Positions 1 to 8,574 of a DNA stretch of 64,000 nt are shown piece by piece. Under the pieces are notes generated by a model, which was given only the letters and a program-made list of their open reading frames with translations, ran no database searches and had not been told where the DNA came from. A program made the translations under genes and the position numbers. How positions within the stretch are numbered: position 1 is the stretch's first letter; the number at the start of each line of letters is the position of its first letter. The stretch comes from an uncultured Prevotellaceae bacterium (GTDB taxonomy: Bacteria; Bacteroidota; Bacteroidia; Bacteroidales; Bacteroidaceae), in NCBI GenBank assembly GCA_902792635.1, contig CADBAG010000005.1:1255-65254 (forward strand). Direction: 5' to 3'.

Positions 1-15
1 GCTTCTTCTACCCAT
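1..15 (-). CDS. first codons of an unidentified gene leaving the window
   Basis: Only five codons are visible: ATG at 15-13 read leftwards, giving M-G-R-R-S. The reason to believe it is the well-formed promoter just upstream at 37-67. Nothing can be said about the product. Its position directly against the broken end of a GH10-like gene makes the first gene of an inserted element one possibility, which the window cannot test. Confidence 0.35.
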
Positions 16-36
16 AGTAGCTAAGATTAGATACTG

Positions 37-67
37 CAAAGTTAATGAATTTATTCATTTTAACAAA
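37..67 (-). promoter_or_regulatory. Bacteroidetes-type promoter facing the left edge
   Basis: On the minus strand TTTG (67-64), 19 bases, then TAACTTTG (44-37). This matches the -33/-7 consensus exactly and predicts a start near position 30, about 15 bases ahead of the ATG at 15. It points away from the GH10-like gene. Confidence 0.6.
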
Positions 68-1406
68 ATGCGGGTGTCCAATTTGGCGGCAGTATTATAC
101 AGCTCTTTGCTCACCGTTCTCCACACAAAAGGCTTATATGGACAAGGTCGTGGCTGACACTTATGTGCCTGGTCAGCGCACCAATGGCGACTTTAAGATC
201 CTCGACATGGACAATCTCGCTTTAGGCACAAAAGTCGAAGGATCGGGAAAGACCTACGCTGAGGTTGTCGAGGACCCGCTCAACGAGAAAGGGCATGTGC
301 TGCATTACACCTCTGCTTTCAACCATCCGTTTGTAGACATCACACTCCCTACAGGTGTCACGCTCGGTGACCTCCTCGAAGGTCAGTGCGACTACATGCT
401 CAAAAGCACGGGATGGGTTCCTGCCTCCGTCGTAAAGGTAATGGTTGATGGTGCTACCATCGAAGGCTCTACGAAGAAAGCCGTGGATCAGGGCATCGAG
501 AAAGGCAAATGGGGAACCTATAAGTTCAGTTTCAAAGATATCCAGGACAAGCTCACCGATGCGCAAAAAGCCGCTACCTCGTTCCGCCTCGGCTTGGGCG
601 ATGTATGCTCGAACCCCAACTATTATATTGGCGACATCACGGTGACAGCCAACTATCTGGCTCCCGGGCATTACGAGGAGAGGCCCATCGAAGAGAAGAA
701 GGCAGATGCCACAAAGGCTCTCGACAACTATGTCAAGACGATTATGAACAGCTATGGCAAGGACGTAAAGACGTGGATCATCGCCGCCGATTACTTAGCT
801 GGCACCAAAGATAACGGCACGTTGCTCTCCTCCAAGGAGGATGCCGCCCATTTCTATCTGAACGAATATTTAGGCGATGACTTCGTGGTGGATGCCGCAA
901 AGATTGCCAAGAACTACAATAGTGATGCACAACTGTTCTACAGCGATAATGACCTTGAGAGCGATGCCACGAAGCTCGCCAACCTCACCAAGATGCTCAA
1001 GCAATGGAACGACAATGGTGCCGGACTCGCTGGGGTCAACGCGGAGGTTCATTTGAAGTACAACGCTGCCACACTCAAGGCGGATAAAGAAGGCATTGAC
1101 AACATGCTGAAGACGCTTGCCGCTACAGGCTTGCAAGTTCGTCTTTCCGGTCTCGATATCACTGCTGTAGACGAAAGCGGAAAGAGCATCGATAGTAAGC
1201 AACTCTCTGAAGACGACCTCCAAGCCATGGCCGACTATTACGATTATGTCATCAAGCAGTACCTTACGCTCATCCCCGAGGCGCAGCGCTACGGTCTGTC
1301 CTTCGGTTCCTACAATGCTGACGGCAAGCACATCGGACTGTGGGACAGCAGTTTCAATCGCCGTGTGACCTATGCGGGAGTAGCACAAGGACTGCAAGGG
1401 AAATAA
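45..1406 (+). CDS. GH10-like protein, 5'-truncated and lacking catalytic residues
   Basis: The reading frame carries the second half of a GH10 xylanase fold, preceded by a carbohydrate-binding-like insertion (about residues 35-205), the layout of Bacteroidetes xylanases whose catalytic module is split by CBMs. In the GH10 part (about 215-445), the place of the acid/base motif WDVVNEAL reads WIIAADYL (Glu to Asp 249, Asn to Ala). The place of the nucleophile motif ITELDI reads LSGLDI (Glu to Gly 369). Family features such as FYSDNDLES and VHLKYN remain. Hydrolysis is therefore unlikely; a glycan-binding role is an inference. The signal peptide and first half of the barrel are missing. The ATG at 45 lies in unrelated upstream sequence, so homology probably begins near 85-100. 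GH98 follows after 35 bases. This may be a pseudogene fragment. Confidence 0.7.
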   Translation: MNLFILTKCGCPIWRQYYTALCSPFSTQKAYMDKVVADTYVPGQRTNGDFKILDMDNLALGTKVEGSGKTYAEVVEDPLNEKGHVLHYTSAFNHPFVDITLPTGVTLGDLLEGQCDYMLKSTGWVPASVVKVMVDGATIEGSTKKAVDQGIEKGKWGTYKFSFKDIQDKLTDAQKAATSFRLGLGDVCSNPNYYIGDITVTANYLAPGHYEERPIEEKKADATKALDNYVKTIMNSYGKDVKTWIIAADYLAGTKDNGTLLSSKEDAAHFYLNEYLGDDFVVDAAKIAKNYNSDAQLFYSDNDLESDATKLANLTKMLKQWNDNGAGLAGVNAEVHLKYNAATLKADKEGIDNMLKTLAATGLQVRLSGLDITAVDESGKSIDSKQLSEDDLQAMADYYDYVIKQYLTLIPEAQRYGLSFGSYNADGKHIGLWDSSFNRRVTYAGVAQGLQGK

Positions 1407-1441
1407 TTATAAACAGCTTCAAATCTTCAAATACCAAAAAC

Positions 1442-4400
1442 ATGAAACGATTACTTTCTCTCTTCTTGCTTTTGGCCTTGACACTTGCCTCACTTCCGGC
1501 AAGTGCCGAGACCCGGCGCCCCATCGACTCCCGTCATCCCCTCTGGATGATCCATGTCGATGTATGGAACCAAGCAGACCCACAACGGATCATCGACATG
1601 ATCCCAAAGGACATCCGGCCTTTCGTCTGCATGAACCTCTCGTTGTCGTGTCAGTATGACACCGACCTGAATGTCTATAAGATGCCGCAGAACGGCGTGG
1701 AGACTTTCAAGGCTTGGGCCACGGTGTGTCAGCACAACGGCATGTGGTTCACCTGTCAGCCGGCAAGTGGCGGCCATACGCACATTCAGGACACAGACCT
1801 CGACACATTCGAGTATTTCTTCAAGACCTATCCCAATTTCCTCGGCTGGAACTATGCCGAGCAGTTCTGGGGCTTCGACGAGCAAGGCGACAAGAGCTCC
1901 AGCACGCAGACCTCGCGCATCGCTCTCTTTGCAAAACTCGTTGAGATGTCGCATCGCTACGGCGGCTTCCTGACCATCAGTTTCTGTGGAAACATGTGGT
2001 CGCACGGACTCAGTCCGCTCGGCATGCTCAAACGCGACAACAACCTGCTGTCTGCTTGTGAGAAATATCCCGATGCCATCCTGTGGCTGTATAAGTACAC
2101 ACAGTCGGGATGCTACTACAACTCCGAGAGTACGACATGGGGACCGTTCGTCGCCGGGCTCGCCAACAACTACGGTGTCCGCTACGACAACTGCGGATGG
2201 AAAGCCGACATGGAGATTCTTGGAGGCAAGGATAAATGCATATATCCACTCTGCGCCGGAGTCTCGACGGTCATGGAACAGACGTGTGTCAATGGCGGTG
2301 CAGTGTGGGACGGTCCGGAGACCATCCCCACGGAGTGCATCAACCGTGAGAATGATACCCAGAGTTCCGATGGCTACATGCAGCACAACTGGACCTTCTT
2401 CCCCGGCTTCAAGAACGTATGGATAGACATGTGGCGCAAGGTCATCGACGGCTCGTTGTACATTCCCACGCGCGAAGAAATTCTCGGAAAGACGAAAGTC
2501 GTAGTCATCAACGACCTCACCTCGGGCAGCGATGAAGACAAATATGCCAGTTGGCGAGACCTCTACGACAATGTCTACAAGCAGGATGATCCCTACAATC
2601 AGAAAGAAGGACAATACAAGACCGGCGACGGCGACTTCATGAACAACCTCACGTGGTTTAAGAAGACGGGGCGCTACGGAGCAATCCCCATTGTGCCGGA
2701 GCTCTACGACAACCTCGCCAAGGCTATCCCCGTACAAGTGAAGAAGTCTGCACGCTGGGCAACGAGTCGTGACAAGCTGCGTGACTTCAATGCACAATAT
2801 CCCGAAGTGAGCACGGGCGATCTCTATGTCAACAGGTTCCGCAACCAGCTGATCACCTACACGCCGTATTCTTATTTCAACAGTAAACAGTCGGCTTCTG
2901 CTGTCATCCCACTTCAGTACAACACCTGCAAGGAGCTGCAGCTCACTTGGGGCAAACTCTCCACGGGTGCTATCCGCGAATATGCCGACCACATCAGTTT
3001 CTATCTGAACAACTATCGCACGGATACGATAGCACCCGTTACCGACAAGATCATCGTGACGGGAGCAACCACAAAGCCAAGCTATTCCTTCACCTATGGC
3101 ACTTTAGCCGTCGACCATGTCGCTTCTGCCAATGAGCCGACAGCCACTGTGACGGAGAGTTGGGATGCTGCAGAGGGCGCCTACACGCTCGAAGTGAGTC
3201 ATTGCGGCTCCGTCAACCTCACTGTCAACTGCCAGGGAAACGAGACTGACCGCAAGACAGACTATTTGCCGAATACTCAACTCAAGTCGCCGAAGCAGCC
3301 GGAAGCTTATACCGGCCCCGTCACCATCCAGGCGGAGGATATGAACTATCGCAGCATCCAGGAGTGTTGCCTCAATCCTTATTACACCCATCAGTCGGAG
3401 CGCGGACATGTCGGCAACGGCTATGTCATTCTGGGCAATAACAAGAAAGGAAGTCTCAAATATATCTTCAATACTTCCAAGGCCAGTACCTATAAGCTCA
3501 CGCTGCGTTATATGAACACTGACAAGGACGGGAACATCTCTGTCACTGTCAACGGCACGACAAAGAAAGTTGGACTCGCCAAGACCAACGACAACCAATG
3601 GAAGACCGTCGGCCTCGGGTTCTCATTGAATGAGGGTGACAACACCATCATCATCGACAATGTCAATGGCATCAAAGCTTGTCTCGACGAAGTGACGTTC
3701 TCCCCTACTACAGAGTCTGTCACTGACGACAAGAGCTTCGAAGAGACGCCGGAGGTACCCGGCGATCAGGTCTACGACTATGTCGTCTACCAGGACAACT
3801 TCGCAGAGAAAGGTGACGGCTGGATCCCAGAAGGTTGGCTCGTAGCCAATGGCGATGACATGGTTCAGCCGGGACAGCACGGCTCCGGGCCCCGTATTTT
3901 CCAGTTCGCTGACGGCAGCACGTTTACTTACGGCCTCTATGTCCGCACACCGAGCTCCACGACGGGCTATGCACTCTATGGCATACAGGAAGGCTATGAG
4001 CTCGCTCTGAAAAAGTCGGCACTCTACAATCTCAGTCTCGACGCTGCGGCATGGAAGAAGACTCCTTATCTGAAGATTGAAGTCCTCGACATGGATAACA
4101 ACAGTATCGCCTCGAAGATCGTCGCTTGCCAACCCGACCTCAATGGTTCTAAGACCACGGTGTTCACCGGTGCCACGCATGTCTCTATAGGCTTCTCCGT
4201 TCCCTCCGATGGCAATTACCTTCTCAAGTTCTCTCCTGTCGCCAACGAACAAGGTGACGGAGGATATTGGCTCGAGACTCTCATCGGAAACATCAGGCTG
4301 ACAAGCAACGTATCGACTGCCATCCGCCCCGTCATCAACCATCAGGAGAAAGCCCCGCGAGTCTATGATCTCTCTGGACGGCGTGTGAACCGCAATGCCA

Positions 4401-4444
4401 AGGGACTGGTGATCGTTGATGGAGAAAAAGTAATCCGGAAATGA
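1442..4444 (+). CDS. GH98 endo-xylanase with CBM35-like module and sorting tail
   Basis: A 1,000-residue secreted enzyme. ATG 1442 is chosen because it starts a clean signal peptide ending near ASA. Residues about 25-600 form the GH98 catalytic and accessory domains (HPLWMIHVDVWNQADPQ, then GWNYAEQFWGFDE with the expected catalytic Glu). Residues about 625-760 resemble a CBM35/CBM6 fold (TIQAEDMNY at the start, LDEVTFSP at the end). Residues 775-960 form a further beta domain. The end (VYDLSGRRV, VIVDGEKVIRK) is a type IX secretion-like tail. GH98 includes blood-group endogalactosidases and, in Bacteroides, an endoxylanase for complex glucuronoarabinoxylan. The GH10-like and GH115 neighbours favour xylan. 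It sits 37 bases ahead of GH115, probably in the same transcript. Confidence 0.88.
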   Translation: MKRLLSLFLLLALTLASLPASAETRRPIDSRHPLWMIHVDVWNQADPQRIIDMIPKDIRPFVCMNLSLSCQYDTDLNVYKMPQNGVETFKAWATVCQHNGMWFTCQPASGGHTHIQDTDLDTFEYFFKTYPNFLGWNYAEQFWGFDEQGDKSSSTQTSRIALFAKLVEMSHRYGGFLTISFCGNMWSHGLSPLGMLKRDNNLLSACEKYPDAILWLYKYTQSGCYYNSESTTWGPFVAGLANNYGVRYDNCGWKADMEILGGKDKCIYPLCAGVSTVMEQTCVNGGAVWDGPETIPTECINRENDTQSSDGYMQHNWTFFPGFKNVWIDMWRKVIDGSLYIPTREEILGKTKVVVINDLTSGSDEDKYASWRDLYDNVYKQDDPYNQKEGQYKTGDGDFMNNLTWFKKTGRYGAIPIVPELYDNLAKAIPVQVKKSARWATSRDKLRDFNAQYPEVSTGDLYVNRFRNQLITYTPYSYFNSKQSASAVIPLQYNTCKELQLTWGKLSTGAIREYADHISFYLNNYRTDTIAPVTDKIIVTGATTKPSYSFTYGTLAVDHVASANEPTATVTESWDAAEGAYTLEVSHCGSVNLTVNCQGNETDRKTDYLPNTQLKSPKQPEAYTGPVTIQAEDMNYRSIQECCLNPYYTHQSERGHVGNGYVILGNNKKGSLKYIFNTSKASTYKLTLRYMNTDKDGNISVTVNGTTKKVGLAKTNDNQWKTVGLGFSLNEGDNTIIIDNVNGIKACLDEVTFSPTTESVTDDKSFEETPEVPGDQVYDYVVYQDNFAEKGDGWIPEGWLVANGDDMVQPGQHGSGPRIFQFADGSTFTYGLYVRTPSSTTGYALYGIQEGYELALKKSALYNLSLDAAAWKKTPYLKIEVLDMDNNSIASKIVACQPDLNGSKTTVFTGATHVSIGFSVPSDGNYLLKFSPVANEQGDGGYWLETLIGNIRLTSNVSTAIRPVINHQEKAPRVYDLSGRRVNRNAKGLVIVDGEKVIRK

Positions 4445-4481
4445 TAAAAGGTCGCATTGTCATACAAATAACCAATAAACA

Positions 4482-7016
4482 ATGAGATACATTACACTTC
4501 TCTTACTTGCACTCCTCGCTTTTAAGGCAGACGCAAAATCTTTTTGCATCGCTACGCCTAAGGCTACGGCTACAATCGTCGTTGACAGTTCTGACTGTCG
4601 TGGCGTCATGCGGGCAGCATGCGACCTTGGCGACGACGTGAAGCGTGTATGTGGAAGGTCTGCCAAGGTCTCTTGCAAAATGTCCCGGCAAAAGGACAAC
4701 ATCATCGTAGGAACCATCGGTCACAGCCGATGGATCGACGCACTCGTAAAGGACAAGAAACTAAATGTCCATGCCCTTCGCGGACAATGGGAGAGTTATC
4801 TCATTGATGTCGTAGACGGTAACCTCTTCATAGCGGGCAGTGACAGGCGCGGGACAATCTACGGAATCTATGAGATCAGTAAAGAGATGGGTGTCTCTCC
4901 TTGGTACTGGTGGGCTGACGTGCCTGTGAAGCATCAAACTGAGATTGTTTATACCAAAGGGAAGCAACTGCAACCCTCGCCTAAAGTGAAATACCGCGGA
5001 ATCTTTATCAACGACGAGTGGCCTTCGTTCGGCGGATGGGCTCAGAAACACTTTGGTGGGCTCAATCATCAGATGTATGGTCACCTCTTTGAACTGTTGC
5101 TGCGTCTGAAAGCCAACTACCTCTGGCCTGCGATGTGGGCCACCGCTTTCAATGAGGACGATCCGCTCAACCCAAAGTTGGCAGACGAATATGGCATTGT
5201 GATGGGCACAAGTCATCATGAACCTATGATGCGCTCACACAAGGAGTACACAAGAAGACGCAGTGAGGTTGGTCCTTGGGACTATTCAGTCAACAAGACG
5301 AGGTTAGACAGTTTCTTTCAAGAAGGCCTCGAACGAAACAAAGCCTACGACAATCTCGAAACCATCGGCATGCGCGGTGACGGTGACGTCGCTATGGGAA
5401 AAGGTGACGATGCAGAAAACATGAAGACGCTCCACAGCGTGATTGATGGACAACGTCAGATCATCAAGAATGTTTATGGGCGCGATGACAGTGTCCCACA
5501 GCTCTGGGCGATCTTTACCGAGGTGCAACGCTATTACGATGCGGGGTTCACTGTTCCAGACGATGTGACACTGCTCTTTTGCGACAACAACTGGGGCTAT
5601 ATACGCCGGACGGGACCCGGGAAGGAACGACAGCGCAAGGGAGGTATGGGACTGTACTACCACATCGACATGAACGGCGGGCCGTGGAACGACCGGTGGA
5701 TCAACACCTCTCCCCTACCCAAGTTGCGTGAACAACTCGAACTGGCTTTCAAAACAGGTATTGACCGGATATGGATCGTCAATGTGGGTGACCTCAAGCC
5801 AAAAGAGATTCCTATCAACTTTATTATGGACTATGCCTGGAACCCGGAACAGATAAAAGCAGGTAACGAACAAGCATGGTTAGAGGATTTTGCAGCCCGA
5901 AGCTTCCCCAAGGAAGACTCAAAAAAGATCGCTGATATCATAAGGCGATATGTCAAATATAACGCATGGAGAAAGCCTGAGGTAGAGACAACCGACTATT
6001 TTAGTGTAGAGAACAACCATGAAGCTACTCGGTTGCTATCACTTTGGAAGAAGTTGGAAAAAGATGTGCAAACTGTGGAGCCCACTGTGGCAGCGAATGA
6101 TCGCGACGCATTCTATCAGCTTGTAGAATATCCCGCTATGGCCTCCTCAGGGGTGGCCAGGCTCTACCTTTATGCTGGATTGCATAACTATTATGCTAAA
6201 CGAGGCATCGTCACTGCCTACGAAGACAGTGCGCGGATGATGTTCCGGCGGGATTCAGTCCTTACCACCTATTACAATGACTCTATAGCGCACGGTAAAT
6301 GGCAGGGGATGATGCAAGACAAACATATTGGTTATACAAAGTGGTTTATGCCTGATAACAATACCATGCCTATACTGGTACCAGTCGCTAAAAAGAAAGC
6401 TTTTGCTTCTGTTGCAGACTGTCCACAGAAGACAGCCAAGGAGTATTCTATAGCTGCATACGACTTCAACAAGAATGTCGGCGACGGCTGGATGTTTCTG
6501 CCCGACCTTGGCAGAGACAAGGGATGCATGGGAGCAAAAGATGTCGCACGACCGTTTGGTGGCAATATCGACAAGGCACCCTATCTGGAATATCAGGTTG
6601 GCGTGACGGATACCGACTCTTTGCAAGTGGCTATCGGTATTCTGCCGACACAGGATGTCAACCCGCAACGCGGACTGAGACTGGCCGTCAGCGTTGACAA
6701 TGCCAAGCCTGTTATGATCGATGCCCGTCGTGGACTGGTAGACACTTTCGGTGAATACACACCTCAGAATCTGAGACGCAGCAAGGTCCTGAAGCCTTTA
6801 CCACCGCTGAACCATTCGCTCTACCTTTGTGCTGTCGGCAAGCCGATGCGCAATGAAGTGTTTGACGATATCCGGTGGCTCGATGCTTCTTTTCCTGTAG
6901 ATCCAACAAGAAAGCGTCACCTGATCCGTATCTATCTCGTTGATCCCGAGATTGTGTTGGAGAAGATCATTGTGAATCCTGACAACATGGCACCATCCTA
7001 CTTCGGGAAAGAATAG
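4482..7016 (+). CDS. GH115 xylan alpha-1,2-glucuronidase
   Basis: An 844-residue protein with a signal peptide (cut after about residue 18, FKADA). The family core is plain: SDRRGTIYGIYEISK, SPWYWWADVP, KYRGIFINDEWPSFGGWA, LLLRLKANYLWPAMW and GTSHHEPMMRS. GH115 enzymes remove (4-O-methyl)glucuronic acid from internal and terminal xylose residues of glucuronoxylan. The C-terminal part (about 650-840) is the usual beta-sandwich. Length is typical of the family. It is the last gene of the xylan block and complements GH98, which cuts decorated backbone. No U-rich terminator follows; instead there is the triple 15-bp repeat at 7078-7138. Confidence 0.93.
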   Translation: MRYITLLLLALLAFKADAKSFCIATPKATATIVVDSSDCRGVMRAACDLGDDVKRVCGRSAKVSCKMSRQKDNIIVGTIGHSRWIDALVKDKKLNVHALRGQWESYLIDVVDGNLFIAGSDRRGTIYGIYEISKEMGVSPWYWWADVPVKHQTEIVYTKGKQLQPSPKVKYRGIFINDEWPSFGGWAQKHFGGLNHQMYGHLFELLLRLKANYLWPAMWATAFNEDDPLNPKLADEYGIVMGTSHHEPMMRSHKEYTRRRSEVGPWDYSVNKTRLDSFFQEGLERNKAYDNLETIGMRGDGDVAMGKGDDAENMKTLHSVIDGQRQIIKNVYGRDDSVPQLWAIFTEVQRYYDAGFTVPDDVTLLFCDNNWGYIRRTGPGKERQRKGGMGLYYHIDMNGGPWNDRWINTSPLPKLREQLELAFKTGIDRIWIVNVGDLKPKEIPINFIMDYAWNPEQIKAGNEQAWLEDFAARSFPKEDSKKIADIIRRYVKYNAWRKPEVETTDYFSVENNHEATRLLSLWKKLEKDVQTVEPTVAANDRDAFYQLVEYPAMASSGVARLYLYAGLHNYYAKRGIVTAYEDSARMMFRRDSVLTTYYNDSIAHGKWQGMMQDKHIGYTKWFMPDNNTMPILVPVAKKKAFASVADCPQKTAKEYSIAAYDFNKNVGDGWMFLPDLGRDKGCMGAKDVARPFGGNIDKAPYLEYQVGVTDTDSLQVAIGILPTQDVNPQRGLRLAVSVDNAKPVMIDARRGLVDTFGEYTPQNLRRSKVLKPLPPLNHSLYLCAVGKPMRNEVFDDIRWLDASFPVDPTRKRHLIRIYLVDPEIVLEKIIVNPDNMAPSYFGKE

Positions 7017-7077
7017 ATAATAGTTATTGCAGAACGAAAACGCCTTATGCAAGCTCGAAGCTACTTACTTATGAGGA

Positions 7078-7138
7078 ATAACTCTATTGATTATAAGTGA
7101 TAACTCTATTGATTACTTATTAAAATCAATAGAGTTAT
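7078..7138. repeat. 15-bp sequence, two direct copies and one inverted
   Basis: ATAACTCTATTGATT occurs at 7078-7092 and 7100-7114, and its exact reverse complement at 7124-7138. The second and third copies form a perfect 15-bp hairpin with a 9-base loop; the first and third can pair instead. There is no T-tract, so it is not a standard intrinsic terminator. It could stabilise the GH115 mRNA end or bind a protein. Confidence 0.8.
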
Positions 7139-7209
7139 GTCGTGTACGCACACAATTGGTTGATTTATATCAATAATTGCAAAATAATTGCAGATTTATA
7201 CAGAAAGTA

Positions 7210-7241
7210 TTTGGTGGATGTCGAAATTGTTACTACCTTTG
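7210..7241 (+). promoter_or_regulatory. promoter of the candidate small RNA
   Basis: TTTG at 7210-7213, 20 bases, TACCTTTG at 7234-7241. This is a full match to the Bacteroidetes consensus and places the start near 7247. No coding sequence follows on this strand before the terminator at 7345-7379. Confidence 0.7.
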
Positions 7242-7246
7242 CACAC

Positions 7247-7380
7247 GTAAACAAGAGGGTAACACCTCAACAAGATTAAGAATAGGTTAGTAGATTTTTC
7301 ATATAGGTTTTTAGTTTTTAGGTTTTGATAGATTGTTTTTAGGTAACGGTAGGCGTTGTGAAACGGCGACCGTTTTTTTG
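7247..7380 (+). ncRNA. candidate intergenic small RNA, about 134 nt
   Basis: The stretch is bounded by a consensus promoter and an intrinsic terminator and has no start codon with a useful frame. It begins with a small hairpin (GAGG, loop, CCTC, about 7255-7268). A T-rich middle follows in which variants of TAGGTTTTTAG recur (7295-7343). The strong terminal stem closes it. It lies between GH115 and the 3' end of birA, which is read from the other strand and stops at 7414, so the RNA does not overlap birA as drawn. The family was not recognised; 6S-like or target-pairing RNAs are both possible. Confidence 0.5.
7345..7379 (+). terminator. intrinsic terminator of the candidate small RNA
   Basis: AACGGT (7345-7350) pairs perfectly with ACCGTT (7369-7374), with an inner CGTT/AACG stem, and the T-run follows on the plus strand only. 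The minus strand has no T-run after the stem, so it does not serve birA. Confidence 0.75.
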
Positions 7381-7413
7381 TTTTTGTACATTTCCATCAG
7401 AAAAAGGAATTCG

Positions 7414-8205
7414 TCATAAGACGAACTCCACTTCCTTGAAAGCATAGCTGCGGATATGGCCTTCACGGTCATGAAGGATGAGGTGGCCATCATCCTCGAC
7501 CTCCACGAGTGCGGCCTCAAATTCTCCATCCTTGTCTCGATACTTGAAGTAGCCGTGGCCGCGATAGAGATAAGAGGTATAAAGCGACACGATCTTCTCA
7601 TAGTTGCCATTGCGCAGGTCGAGCAGAAAGCCCTTGAACGTTTCGATGATCTCTTTCAACAGTTTGTCGCGGTCTGTCTCCTTGCCGATGATCTGATACA
7701 ACGACACAGGATTGGGTGCATCGCTGTGGAACTCCTGTTGGTTAACATCGATGCCCGTCCCGATAATGCAGTTGCGTATATGCCCTTGCGACAGACTGTT
7801 CTCAATGATGGTACCACTGATCTTCTTGTCTTTCCAATAGATATCGTTCGGCCATTTGATGGTGATGCCGTCGGTGTATTGCGACAATACATCGCGGAGG
7901 GTCAGTGCCAGTGCCTCAGAGATAAGGAACTGGGCATGCAGCGGCACCCACACAGGATGGCAGAGGATGGAGAAGAGCAGGTTCTTGCCCCGTTCACTCT
8001 CCCACTTGTTCGTGCCCTGCCCTCTACCGGCTGTCTGAAACTCCGTAGAGACAACGACAAGGTCGGGCTTGTCTGCCTCCAACTCAGCAAGATGCTGGGA
8101 GAGATAAGTACTTGTAGAGTCTGTCTCGTCAAGTTTGACATAGTTGACCTTCTGCGAGTTTTTCTTTTTCCGGTCAAATAAGGAGAGGATTGAACGCATC
8201 TTCAA
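7414..8205 (-). CDS. birA: biotin--[acetyl-CoA-carboxylase] ligase
   Basis: A 263-residue enzyme that activates biotin as biotinyl-AMP and attaches it to the carboxylase carrier lysine. The signature GRGQGTNKW is at residues 60-68, followed by IKWPNDIYW and the KKISGTIIE core, and there is a short C-terminal domain. It lacks the N-terminal DNA-binding domain of E. coli BirA, so it should be an enzyme only. A basic 20-residue N-terminal stretch precedes the fold; Met1 or Met3 are the only usable ATGs. The start overlaps the end of yraN by about 30 bases, so the two are translationally linked. Confidence 0.93.
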   Translation of the reverse strand: MKMRSILSLFDRKKKNSQKVNYVKLDETDSTSTYLSQHLAELEADKPDLVVVSTEFQTAGRGQGTNKWESERGKNLLFSILCHPVWVPLHAQFLISEALALTLRDVLSQYTDGITIKWPNDIYWKDKKISGTIIENSLSQGHIRNCIIGTGIDVNQQEFHSDAPNPVSLYQIIGKETDRDKLLKEIIETFKGFLLDLRNGNYEKIVSLYTSYLYRGHGYFKYRDKDGEFEAALVEVEDDGHLILHDREGHIRSYAFKEVEFVL

Positions 8206-8557
8206 TATGATTAATTTTAATATTGTTGCTGTTTCGCTTGCCCGTGATAGCTATGACATCGAAGCGAAGCTGCTCACTGATGTCGTGCGACTTGACATAT
8301 TCGTCAGCGGCAAGACCTAAGTGGCGCATTTTCTTGATGTCGACAGCATCCTCCGGCTCCATGTAGTCGTCGTTGCCGCGTGCCTTCACTTCCACGAAGA
8401 CGACGGTCGTAAGATCCGGGGTCTTGCAGATGATGTCGATATCGCGCTTGCTGCGCCCAAAGGTCCAGTCACGCTCCATAAGGATGTAGCCTTTCTTTTG
8501 CAAGTATTCGGCTGCAAAATCTTCACCCCATTTGCCATAATCGTTGTGCTCAGCCAT
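8174..8557 (-). CDS. YraN/UPF0102 family nuclease-like protein
   Basis: A small protein of about 127 residues with the restriction-endonuclease-like fold of the UPF0102 family. The GKWGEDFAAEYLQKKGY start, the RDIDIICK stretch and VFVEVKAR carry the D and E-x-K residues of a PD-(D/E)XK active site. The cellular role is not settled; proposals centre on DNA processing. The ATG at 8557 is preferred because MAEHNDYGKWGE matches the family N-terminus; an ATG three codons upstream (8566) is possible. The 8-bp target repeat of the mobile element at 8575 begins 10 bases upstream, so the element sits in the promoter region of this gene. Confidence 0.88.
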   Translation of the reverse strand: MAEHNDYGKWGEDFAAEYLQKKGYILMERDWTFGRSKRDIDIICKTPDLTTVVFVEVKARGNDDYMEPEDAVDIKKMRHLGLAADEYVKSHDISEQLRFDVIAITGKRNSNNIKINHIEDAFNPLLI

Positions 8558-8574
8558 AAACAGCAAATTTTATT

